Source: an uncultured bacterium (lineage in GTDB: Bacteria; Bacillota; Clostridia; Oscillospirales; Oscillospiraceae). From it: a DNA stretch of 64,000 nucleotides. Location: NCBI GenBank assembly GCA_946548895.1, contig CAMNQF010000010.1, positions 1 to 64,000 on the forward strand, in the 5' to 3' direction. The position numbers and the translations under genes were made by a program. This document shows, in pieces, positions 50,490 to 58,649 of this stretch (positions are counted from its first letter, which is position 1; the number at the start of each line of letters is the position of its first letter). The notes under the pieces were generated by a model that saw only the letters and a list, made by a program, of their open reading frames with translations, had not been told where the DNA came from and made no database searches.

Positions 50490-53459
50490 TCACGCCGCGT
50501 TTGCTTTTTTCTTCCGATAGCCGCGGATCAGGAGGACCTCCGCCAGGACCAGCGCCGCCACGACAACGCCCTCAACGATATAGGATATCATCAGCCAGGT
50601 GGGAATGGCGTTGGCCGCGTCGTTCTCATAGGCGGCGCTGTTCACGGTGGTGTAGAAGATGTCCTTGCACGCCTGGCGCATGGCCTGGAGGGAGGTGCCG
50701 CTGGTGGTGTCGGTGATGGAGGAGTTGCCCGCCACGTCCAGCATGATGTCGGTGCCGCCCCGGATAGCGCGCTCGGCGTTCATATAGCCGTAGTTGCCGA
50801 AGTAGTCGGACAGCACCATGCCCCGGAAGCCCCACTCGCCCCGCAGGACGTCCTTTTGCAGCTGGGCGCACTCCGCCGCCCAGACGGTGCCGATGTAGTT
50901 GTAGGAGCTCATGATGGCCAGCTTGCCGGGGGAGGCCGCCTTCACCGCCTCCTCGAAGGGCTTCAGGTAGACCTCCCGCATGGCCTGCTCGGTGGTCCAG
51001 GTGCACAGGATGCCGTTGCGGTTGGTCTCCTGGTCGTTCAGGGCGAAGTGCTTGATGTAGGGATACACGCCCTGCTCCTCACAGGCCAGCACCTGCTCCC
51101 GGGCCAGCTGGCCGGACAGGAAGCCGTCCTCAGAGTAGTACTCGAAGTTGCGGCCCGCGAAGGAGGAGCGGTGGATGTTCATGGAGGGGGCGTACCAGCC
51201 CACGATGCCCGCCTCATAGAATTCCTTGGCGATGCCTTGGGCGGCGCGGTAGGCCAGGTCCCGGTTCCAGGTCTGGGCAATGATGACGTTGCAGCAGTAG
51301 CCGGTGCCGAAGGCGCTCAGGGTGGGGGAGCTGAGTCCGGCGGGGCCGTCGGTGTCCAGGGTGCGCAGCTTGCCCACGGAGCGGATCTCCGCCGTCTGGT
51401 GGCCGCCGGTGGTGATGAGCTCCACCATTTCCTCCACGGTGAGCTGGTCCAGCAGGTCGTCCCAGCGGGGGTCGTCAAAGTCCGCGCCCCGCAGGTCGGC
51501 CAGCCTCATGCTGCCGGACGCGCCGGTGGTGGGGACGGGGTCGCTGGAGTCGTTGTGGTCCATCGGGTCCCAGGAGCCGTTGGCATAGACGGTGGTGGGG
51601 CGGTCAAAATTGGCGGGCGCGGCGGTGGCCTGGGCGTAGTTGGCGAAGCCGCCGGCCCGGGAGAGGTAGGTCACATCGCCCTCGGCGAAGTCGAACCGGC
51701 TGACAGCGGTGTCCACGTCGCCGTTGTGGGTATTGGAGCCGGTGTAGACCACCTCGTCCACCTGGATGGTCTCGCTGTCCACCACGGTGTGGGAGTCGGT
51801 GCGCAGGCTGATCTCGTAGTCGCCGCCCTCCAGGATGTAGCCGCCCACGCCGTGGGCGTCGAAGGAGGCCATATCCTCCAGCTCGAAGGTGAGGGTCACG
51901 TTCCGGGAATCGCCGGGCTGGAGCAGGTCCGTCTTATCGAAGGCGATGAGGTTCACCGCCGCCTTCTCAATGCCGCCGTTGGTATAGGGGGGATTGTAGT
52001 ACAGCTGTACCACGTCCTTGCCCGCCGTGGAGCCGGTGTTGGTGACGGTGACCTGGGCGGTTACAGTGGCGCCGGACACCGTCACGCTGTCCAGGGACTG
52101 TTCAAAGGTGGTGTAGGACAGGCCGTAGCCGAAGGGGTACATGACGGCGCTGTCGTAGTCAAAGCCCGCCATGCCGTCGGCGTGGGCCGTCTCATAGAAC
52201 TTGTAACCCACATAGATGCTCTCCACATAGTCCACAAAGGTGACGTAGCCGTCGGCGCGGGGCCAGACCTCCTTGGCGGCGGCGGCCACCGCCAGGGAAT
52301 CTGCGTCGGTGTAGTTGAAGTGGCCGATGTTGTTGTACCAGGGGGCGGCGGTCAGGTCGGTGGGCCAGATGTCCACGGTTTTGCCGGAGGGGTTCGCCTC
52401 GCCGGCGATGATCTGCCCCAGGGCGTTGAAGCCGGTGGCGCCGGGGCCCGCGCACAGCAGGACGCTCTTGATCTGCTCATAGTCCTCGGTCCAGCCCATC
52501 TCCATGGTGTTGGCGCCGTTGTAGACCACGATCACGTTGTCGAAGTTGGAGGTCACCAGGTCCATGAGGTCCCGCTCGGTGCGGCTCAGCTCCAGGTAGT
52601 GCTGGCCGTACTCGAAGTCGGCGTAGTCCTGGCTGTTGGGGGTGTAGAGGGCGTTGGTATACTTAGTGCCCTCCCAGTAGGAGCCCTGGGCGACGACGGG
52701 CTGGTCCCGCAGCTCGGTGTTGACGGAGCCGTCCAGCACCTTGCCCATGTCGTGGGGCAGGTCCGCGCCCTCGCCGCCGGAGCGGGCCAGCACCACGATG
52801 GCCCAGTCGGAGAAGTCCTTGGCATTGTCCATCAACTCCTGGGAGTAGCTGCCGGCTGTGGGCTCGGGCAGGGACCAGTCCTGGCCGTTGTTGATGCCGA
52901 TCACCGGGCGGTCGGAGCGGTACGCCTTGTATTTGTCCACCAGGTCCTGGTTGACGGAGAACCCGGCGTTCTCCAGGCCCTTGAGGATGTCCACGGCGGT
53001 GGACACGTCCACGGAGCCGGAGCCGGTGCCGCCGTAGATAGGGTTGGTGGAGGCCCAGCCGAACACGTTGATCTGGCCGTTGTTCAGGCTGGAGGGGGCC
53101 AGGGGCAGGCCGCCGTCGTTCTTGGCCAGCACGATGCCCTCGGCGGTGATCTCCTCCACCAGTTGGCGGGATTCCGCCTGGGTTTCGGCGCTGACCGCTC
53201 TGGAGTCGGCAAGTACGGTGTTCAGCGTGTTGTACAGCGGCCCGTTCAGCATCAGGGTGACCAGCAGGACGGTCACCAGCAGGAAGGCGACGACGGCTTC
53301 GCCGTTCACCAGGCCCTTCAGCGGGCGCTTCAGCTTGAGGGAGGAGTACACAATCGCGACGATGGCGAGGGCGAGCAACCCGCCGATGCCGATGAGATAG
53401 CCGGAAATCTGCTGGATGACGGCCAATACGTCTTCCATTGCCACAGTAACAGAACCCAT
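50490..53459 (-). CDS. Circularly permuted, membrane-anchored GH3 glycoside hydrolase
   Basis: The 989-residue protein has two N-terminal TM helices (about 18-42 and 53-75), then the GH3 C-terminal-type alpha/beta domain (about 100-420, with NNGQDWSLP and VVYNGANTMEMGW), a fibronectin-like module (about 450-580), and only then the GH3 catalytic barrel (about 660-940: TLDTDGPAGLSSP, KHFALNDQETNRNG, nucleophile Asp in GMVLSDYFGNYG). A final TM helix (about 955-980) with RGYRKKK follows. Normal GH3 order is barrel first, so this is a permuted type, known from some rumen and gut enzymes. It is probably a beta-glucosidase or related enzyme facing outward. Start at 53459: AGGAGG upstream; the longer open frame is leader. 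Confidence 0.88.
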   Translation of the reverse strand: MGSVTVAMEDVLAVIQQISGYLIGIGGLLALAIVAIVYSSLKLKRPLKGLVNGEAVVAFLLVTVLLVTLMLNGPLYNTLNTVLADSRAVSAETQAESRQLVEEITAEGIVLAKNDGGLPLAPSSLNNGQINVFGWASTNPIYGGTGSGSVDVSTAVDILKGLENAGFSVNQDLVDKYKAYRSDRPVIGINNGQDWSLPEPTAGSYSQELMDNAKDFSDWAIVVLARSGGEGADLPHDMGKVLDGSVNTELRDQPVVAQGSYWEGTKYTNALYTPNSQDYADFEYGQHYLELSRTERDLMDLVTSNFDNVIVVYNGANTMEMGWTEDYEQIKSVLLCAGPGATGFNALGQIIAGEANPSGKTVDIWPTDLTAAPWYNNIGHFNYTDADSLAVAAAAKEVWPRADGYVTFVDYVESIYVGYKFYETAHADGMAGFDYDSAVMYPFGYGLSYTTFEQSLDSVTVSGATVTAQVTVTNTGSTAGKDVVQLYYNPPYTNGGIEKAAVNLIAFDKTDLLQPGDSRNVTLTFELEDMASFDAHGVGGYILEGGDYEISLRTDSHTVVDSETIQVDEVVYTGSNTHNGDVDTAVSRFDFAEGDVTYLSRAGGFANYAQATAAPANFDRPTTVYANGSWDPMDHNDSSDPVPTTGASGSMRLADLRGADFDDPRWDDLLDQLTVEEMVELITTGGHQTAEIRSVGKLRTLDTDGPAGLSSPTLSAFGTGYCCNVIIAQTWNRDLAYRAAQGIAKEFYEAGIVGWYAPSMNIHRSSFAGRNFEYYSEDGFLSGQLAREQVLACEEQGVYPYIKHFALNDQETNRNGILCTWTTEQAMREVYLKPFEEAVKAASPGKLAIMSSYNYIGTVWAAECAQLQKDVLRGEWGFRGMVLSDYFGNYGYMNAERAIRGGTDIMLDVAGNSSITDTTSGTSLQAMRQACKDIFYTTVNSAAYENDAANAIPTWLMISYIVEGVVVAALVLAEVLLIRGYRKKKANAA

Positions 53460-53662
53460 TTTTCTTCCTCCTATGATAATTTTTCCTCGTTTGCCGGCCT
53501 GTTCCGGATGTTGGGGGAAGTATACCACAGGAGTCGGGCTCGTGCGGCGGGGTGCGAAAATCGGTCGGTTTTCTGCGGGAATCGGCGTGATTGGAACATT
53601 TTGTGTTGTGATCCTGCACAAAAATGAGTTTACATTTTTGACACAAACAGCAGGGGGACGCG

Positions 53663-53697
53663 TATGGGAGGAACTTCGCAAGGAAGTTCCTCCCATA
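53663..53697. repeat. 14-bp inverted repeat upstream of the GH3 gene
   Basis: TATGGGAGGAACTT (53663-53676) and its complement (53684-53697) with a seven-base loop. The stretch 53460-53751 holds no gene. No T-run is present. Confidence 0.7.
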
Positions 53698-53751
53698 CCA
53701 TGATCGCTGGAGCCGGTGCGGCGGCGCCTGTTCCGCTCCTGGCCCGCAGTT

Positions 53752-54207
53752 TTACCACCGACCGATGTTGAGGCCCAGCTCCGCTCCGCCCACAACGGCG
53801 GACAGGCGGCCCCACCACCACTCATGGCGGTAGGGCCAGATGCCCCGGCCCCAGTCCAGTAGGCCGGCGGCGCCGTCCAGGTCCGCCGTCAGGCCCCCGA
53901 AGCGGGCGAGACCGAAGGCCCGGTAGTAGTTCTCCTTGCAGTTGAGGTAGAACTGGCGGGGCTTGGTAAAGGGAGTGGCAATGGCCATTTTCTTCCTGGC
54001 CGGGTCGTTCTCCACATCCAGCCGGACTTCCGCCGCTCCCCACCGCCGGCTCTTCCCCTGGAAGGTGAGGTGCCGGGCCCGGTCCGTTACCTCGAAGCGC
54101 AGGAGGAAGTTTTCGTCCCGATACTCGTTGACGGAGGGAACCTCCGGGTCCCGGTCCAGGTCAAGGGAACGGAACAGGCGCAGACGCCCCTCCTCCCATT
54201 TCTCCCC
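53752..54207 (-). pseudogene. Internal fragment of a DUF2804 gene
   Basis: One continuous minus-strand frame reads RLFRSLDLDRDPEVPSVNEY then RDENFLLRFEVTDRAR, KKMAIATPFTKPRQFYLNCK and GLLDWGRGIWPYRHEWWWG, the centre of DUF2804 proteins. It stops at GLNIGRW, before the family's FGF/GYGFGD region, and its N-terminus is replaced by a transporter fragment in another frame. DUF2804 is of unknown function. Confidence 0.75.
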
Positions 54208-54850
54208 GATTGAAGGGGATGAAAAACATACAGCTCACCAGGCAGGCCAGCAGCAGCTCCTTGTTTTCCCTCCGGCCCCGGAGGGTGGAGAAGCGGAAGA
54301 TGGCGGTGAGCTGATCCCAGAAGGTACCCTCTCGGGCGGGCTGGAGGCTGGGAGCGTCCTTCATGAGGAACAGGGAGATGAGGCCCATAGCGATGACGAA
54401 CAGGCCCATCCCCAGAACAGCAACTGGTAGTTGTCCTGGGCGGGGGAGTAGGCGTTGTAGCCGCAGTCGCAGCCCATGGAGCCGAAGAAGCTCATCACCG
54501 CGTCAGCCAGCACCACCAGGAAGCCCAGCAGCGCCACCGACAGGGCGGGCAGGGAGGTGCGGGCGTACTCCGTCAGCCCGAAGAGGATGGTGGTGATCCC
54601 CCAGATGATGTAGCCGATGGAGACGTATTTTTTCCGCTTACCCGCCCGGTCAGACATGGTGCCGAACACGAAGGTGGATATGGTGGTCACCAGGGCGCTG
54701 ACGATGACCATGCAGGTGACGATGTTCACGTCCCCGGCGATCTTGGCGTAGACGAACGTGTTGAACCACTGGTTCTCCATGTTCCAGCAGAGCTGTCCGG
54801 CGATGCCCATGCCCCAGACCACTGCTCGTTCGGCGGCGGAGGATGAAGAT
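54207..54850 (-). pseudogene. Degraded GPH/MFS-type sugar transporter
   Basis: Two frames give transporter pieces: VVWGMGIAGQLCWNMENQWF, FVYAKIAGDVNIVTCMVIVS, FGTMSDRAGKRKKYVSIGYI in the first (54430-54850), and GLFVIAMGLISLFLMKDAPS plus ELLLACLVSCMFFIPFN in the second (54210-54415). A frameshift or deletion near 54405-54425 breaks the gene and its 3' part is lost into the DUF2804 fragment. Na+/sugar symporters of this class often accompany glycosidases such as the nearby GH3. Confidence 0.75.
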
Positions 54851-54987
54851 CCCGGCCGTCGTGTTTGCTTCCGTGCTAAAATGTGCAGTCGGGCCAGGTC
54901 AATATATGGGTCAAGCCCATTGTAACAGTCTGGGAAGAGATATGCAAGGAATTGGAAGAAATAGTGTGACTGGGGGCAGGGCAAGTT

Positions 54988-55305
54988 TTGGGGCGGTATG
55001 GCGTTTGGGCCGGATTGCCGCCGCTATTTTGCACGCTATATTATGGCCGGTACACCCTGAAATATTGCTTCACCGAGTTTTTGAAGGGCGGGCAAACTGA
55101 TTTGCGCGGGCATATTTTGAAAGCCGCCATGGATGACATCGCGCCGGAAGCTCAACTCAATTTTGATGCGAAAACCGGACAGGAGTATTTCGATGCGTGG
55201 AAGGACGCCGCAATATCCGTTGGGGAGCAGCATCATGATATGGAATGGATTGAAGAGAATCAACCGGCAATCTATCTGCTGCTCAGTATGTTTGGGGAGG
55301 TATAG
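54988..55305 (+). CDS. Hypothetical protein, possibly a truncated gene end
   Basis: The last 70 residues read like a real soluble domain (ILKAAMDDIAPEAQLNFDAK, TGQEYFDAWKDAAISVG, IEENQPAIYLLLSMFGEV). The N-terminal part and the start are doubtful, with no good ribosome site. A strong terminator about 70 bases after the stop supports transcription of something here. The function is unknown. Confidence 0.4.
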   Translation: MGRYGVWAGLPPLFCTLYYGRYTLKYCFTEFLKGGQTDLRGHILKAAMDDIAPEAQLNFDAKTGQEYFDAWKDAAISVGEQHHDMEWIEENQPAIYLLLSMFGEV

Positions 55306-55857
55306 ACGCCTCAAAACGAAAACAGCAGCTTTTGAGGCAGATAATTTATGTCATTAGACCTGATATAGTTGCTGAACACAGGCCACCCGCTATCATTTGG
55401 CAGGTGGCCTGTGTTTTGAAATTCACCTTATGGTCTGCTGGCTTTGCGTCCGTAATAGAGGCGCATAGTGGAGCAGTGGATTTCTCATACACATTTTTAC
55501 ATAGTCATGCGTCCTTGACAAAGGCTTTGGGGACATATATCTTGATAGAAGATGAATGAAATTTTGTTCCCCAGGAGGACGCCGCGGCGACACAGAGAAA
55601 ATGCGTGATCACTGTCTCAGGCATTGATGCCATGACCGGGGAGGAGCTGCTGCAGCTGGCAAAAGCGCAGGGGGGCTGCCCTTTGGGGACCACCTGCCTG
55701 AGCGGGCCACCGAAGCTTCCGGCCCGGTTCGTGTCCATGGCCTGGGCGGCATTCAAACAGCTGGCGGGCTGGAAATGGGGACGCAGGGGGGCTCCCCGCC
55801 AACTGAGCGGTGATGAAGACCTGCGGGGACAGTTTTTGACGCAGGGGTGAAGCATAT
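55306..55857 (+). other. Intergenic region with terminator and weak frames
   Basis: About 550 bases without a supported gene. It contains the terminator at 55376-55417 and a weak promoter-like TTGACA (55515-55520)/TATCTT (55538-55543). A frame at 55605-55850 has a GTG start without a ribosome site and resembles nothing I know. Confidence 0.55.
55376..55417 (+). terminator. Intrinsic terminator
   Basis: ACACAGGCCACC (55376-55387) pairs with GGTGGCCTGTGT (55403-55414), followed by TTTT. Confidence 0.88.
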
Positions 55858-57210
55858 ATGGAACGAAAGAAGTGCAGCGCGCTCATTTTTGTGATGACTG
55901 CGCTGCTCGGAATGGCGCTGTCCGGGTGCGGCGTGATCGAGTTTCAGATAGACAAATGGGAAATGAGGCAGAAGGCGTCAAAAGCGGCGCTGGCCTACGC
56001 CAAAGAGACCTATGGCGGCGGAGCCAAAGTGGTAAAGGTCGAGGTGGGTGTGAACGTGGCGGTGTTCCGCGGCACCTTGGCCGGCGACGCCCTGGTCACC
56101 ATGTCCCTGGACGGAGAGGAGTTCCAGGTCTATGTGGTGGGGGACTCCTGCAGGGACAACCGGGACGGCCTGGCGCTGGTCAAGGCGCTAGACGAGTATT
56201 TCCGGGGGCTCTATGGACTGCCTCCGGCGCTGGAGTACGACATCAATGTCCACTTTGAACGCAAGGAATTCTTCGCGTCCCATCCGTCGGAGCTGGGGTA
56301 TGAGTATAATTTCCTGGATTTCGACTATCACGGCCAGCCGCTGGAGGAGGTCCTGCCGCTGCTGGACAGCATCCACTTTGACTACCGGTATGTGGATGAC
56401 GGCGTCAGCCTGGACGGGATCGAGTTCCGAGCGGAGGACTGGGGCGGCGACCTGGAGCGCCTGGAAAGAGTGTGGATCAGCTGTTTCCGCTGCTATGACG
56501 AGGACAGTGAGGTCCCGCTGGGCATACAGCTGGTCAAGGGCCGGCCGGTCCTGATGGCGGAGGGGATGGAGTTTTCCCATAGCGAGCTCCAATACGCGGA
56601 TCTGAACAAGATCGCCTATGATATCCCCTATCTCTCCCTGCGGGAGAGGCTGAGGTTTTCGGGCAGGGAGATCGGCCGGGAGCGCTATACCATCACCCGT
56701 ATGGGGAACTTCTGGGTCAGCACCCAGGAGGGCTGGGACGCGGAGGAGTGCTTTGAGCTGCGGCCCTGCGAGCCGGACTGGGCAGATTCTATTGATCTGT
56801 TGTCTGAACCCTACGGGGTGTTCTACACCAAAGAGGAACTGGAGGGCGATACGGAGATGGACATTATCACCAGAAAGGCTCTGCTGCCCTTTGTGGATGC
56901 TCGGTTTGAGACGGTGGGGGAGAAGCTTTGTCTCCGAGAAGGTGTGGCGGAACGTATCCAAGATTGGGAAAAGCCGTACAGCTCGGCCTGGGGCCCGGTT
57001 CAAGTGACGGTCATCCCCTCCCTGATCTATCAATCTGACGCGCAGATGGCCATGGGCAAGATCCGGGAGGAGGGCGACGGGCCCCATCATGCCGCCAATC
57101 TCTATACATACTACCTGGACGAAGAGCGGTACTGGATGAGCGGGCTTTCGTTTCTATCGTTTTCTGCTTCCTATCACAATGAGCTTGTCCTGCTGCGTGT
57201 CATGGAGTAA
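55858..57210 (+). CDS. Predicted lipoprotein of unknown function (1)
   Basis: The 450-residue protein has a lipoprotein signal peptide ending in LSGC (Cys24). An amphipathic helix (about 30-50: RQKASKAALAYAKETYGGG) is followed by KVVKVEVGVNVAVFRGTLAG, a beta-rich body with many aromatic and acidic residues, and a C-terminal LSFSASYHNELVLLRV strand. No catalytic motif is visible. GGGGTGAAG precedes the ATG. A second lipoprotein gene follows 44 bases later, so the two probably share a transcript. Confidence 0.8.
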   Translation: MERKKCSALIFVMTALLGMALSGCGVIEFQIDKWEMRQKASKAALAYAKETYGGGAKVVKVEVGVNVAVFRGTLAGDALVTMSLDGEEFQVYVVGDSCRDNRDGLALVKALDEYFRGLYGLPPALEYDINVHFERKEFFASHPSELGYEYNFLDFDYHGQPLEEVLPLLDSIHFDYRYVDDGVSLDGIEFRAEDWGGDLERLERVWISCFRCYDEDSEVPLGIQLVKGRPVLMAEGMEFSHSELQYADLNKIAYDIPYLSLRERLRFSGREIGRERYTITRMGNFWVSTQEGWDAEECFELRPCEPDWADSIDLLSEPYGVFYTKEELEGDTEMDIITRKALLPFVDARFETVGEKLCLREGVAERIQDWEKPYSSAWGPVQVTVIPSLIYQSDAQMAMGKIREEGDGPHHAANLYTYYLDEERYWMSGLSFLSFSASYHNELVLLRVME

Positions 57211-57254
57211 ATGCGGCAAGCGGATGGAGGGCATATCAACAGGGGGTTGAGCCA

Positions 57255-58403
57255 ATGAAATTTGTGAAGCATCGTTCCGCCGCAGTGATAGGGCTGGCGG
57301 TACTGCTCCTGCTGTCCGGCTGCAACGAGGGGCCCTGGCTGTTCACCAGCGGGCAGGCCCGGGAGCATCTGGAGAACCGCTATCCCGGGGAAGAGATCGA
57401 GATGCAGGCCGACGGTCTGAACACCTGGCTGTGCTGGTTCAAGGACCTGCCGGAGGCCAAATTCCGGGTGGAGATGGTGACCCGGGGCGGCGACCCGGTG
57501 CCATATTACCATAATAGGTTGGACTCCAACGCCCCGGACGCGGTGTGGACCTACTACCTGGACGCCTACCGGAAGGAGGGCGGCCGCCTGGATGTCTGGG
57601 AGATCGGCAAAGCGAAATGGGCCGATGAGACCTGTATGGAGCTGGAGTATACCTCCATAGCCCAGGTACGGAAGGCGGCGGAGCAGCTGCAGGCGTTCTA
57701 CGACTGGACAGAAGGCAGGCCGCACAGGGAGTTTTTGGCCGAGGGACGGTATTACTACCTTTTTTCTGGTGCGCTCCCCTGGCAGACCAGCCTGGCGGAC
57801 AAGATCGATGTATGCACCCAGGGCCCGGAAGACAGTCTGGACGATGTGCTTGACCAGTGTGCCGGGGCGCTGATGGAGTATTACGCCTTTTACAACCTGC
57901 CCTGTGACGATTTCATGGCGGAGGAGCTGGCCGAGTACGCCCGGGAGCGCTGGGACTGGGTGACCATGTCCGGCTGCCCTGAGGTGTGGGACGGGGAGGA
58001 GCGGCTCCCGGGGGAGCTGTTCGCGGGGATCGGCGCGGACCACCTGCATATCAGCTATGGCGGGTTGTATGAGATGCTGGTTCGGCTGGATATGGCAGTG
58101 GAGGGTACGCCGGAGCACTTTTGGGTCACCGGCGCGGACGGAGCGGAATACGAGTTCTCCTATGACTTCCACCGCGAGGCGCATTCCAAAGAGGATGAGA
58201 CCCATATTATCTGGTATTTCCTTCGAAACGGGTACATGGTGGACACCTCCCATGAATCCGCCTGGTATCTCAGCTGGTGGGACTATGGGCCGCTTCTGAG
58301 GTTGGAGATGGGCCAGCACTATCAGATCGACGGGAACCATTTCAGGTGGGATACTATATCGGAGCTGATTACGGGGCTGAACTTCAGGAGAAGCGCACCA
58401 TAA
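57255..58403 (+). CDS. Predicted lipoprotein of unknown function (2)
   Basis: The 382-residue protein has a lipobox LSGC (Cys23) after a strong hydrophobic stretch. The mature part is rich in Trp/Tyr and acid residues (ENRYPGEEIEMQADGLNTWL near the start; HIIWYFLRNGYMVDTSHESA near the end) and resembles the upstream lipoprotein in style, possibly an old duplication, though I cannot align them by eye. CAGGGGG precedes the ATG. The function is unknown. Confidence 0.8.
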   Translation: MKFVKHRSAAVIGLAVLLLLSGCNEGPWLFTSGQAREHLENRYPGEEIEMQADGLNTWLCWFKDLPEAKFRVEMVTRGGDPVPYYHNRLDSNAPDAVWTYYLDAYRKEGGRLDVWEIGKAKWADETCMELEYTSIAQVRKAAEQLQAFYDWTEGRPHREFLAEGRYYYLFSGALPWQTSLADKIDVCTQGPEDSLDDVLDQCAGALMEYYAFYNLPCDDFMAEELAEYARERWDWVTMSGCPEVWDGEERLPGELFAGIGADHLHISYGGLYEMLVRLDMAVEGTPEHFWVTGADGAEYEFSYDFHREAHSKEDETHIIWYFLRNGYMVDTSHESAWYLSWWDYGPLLRLEMGQHYQIDGNHFRWDTISELITGLNFRRSAP

Positions 58404-58416
58404 AGGGGTCCACGTT

Positions 58417-58524
58417 TTGGAAGATCTTTTTGCTGGTTTGGCGGGCTTCGCGGTGTTGGTCCTCTGTTTGGCCTGCCTGATGGAGATGGGGCGGGAGGAG
58501 CCGGTATTCCACCCAGAGCGGTGA
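58417..58524 (+). CDS. Possible 35-residue membrane peptide
   Basis: A TTG start with AAGGGG eight bases upstream, 13 bases after the second lipoprotein gene, gives a peptide with one hydrophobic helix (FAGLAGFAVLVLCLACLMEM) and a short charged tail. It could be a small operon member or a leftover of a third lipoprotein. The following 120 bases hold no gene. Confidence 0.35.
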   Translation: MEDLFAGLAGFAVLVLCLACLMEMGREEPVFHPER

Positions 58525-58649
58525 CAGCCAGATAAGGATCGTGGATTTTGGCGGCGGCTATCTCCATCCAGCAGGGGGAAAGCCAGTACAGCCTGCCGCT
58601 CTGGACGCGGTCTGGGAGCCGGATTTCGCCCGCACTGCGGGGCGCTGTC

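Noticed and set aside
50856-53627. 923-codon plus-strand frame
   Set aside because: Antisense of the GH3 gene, Val/Gly/His-rich, no start signals.
55605-55850. 81-codon plus-strand frame before the first lipoprotein
   Set aside because: No ribosome site, GTG start, no recognisable motif; kept only as a mention in the intergenic entry.
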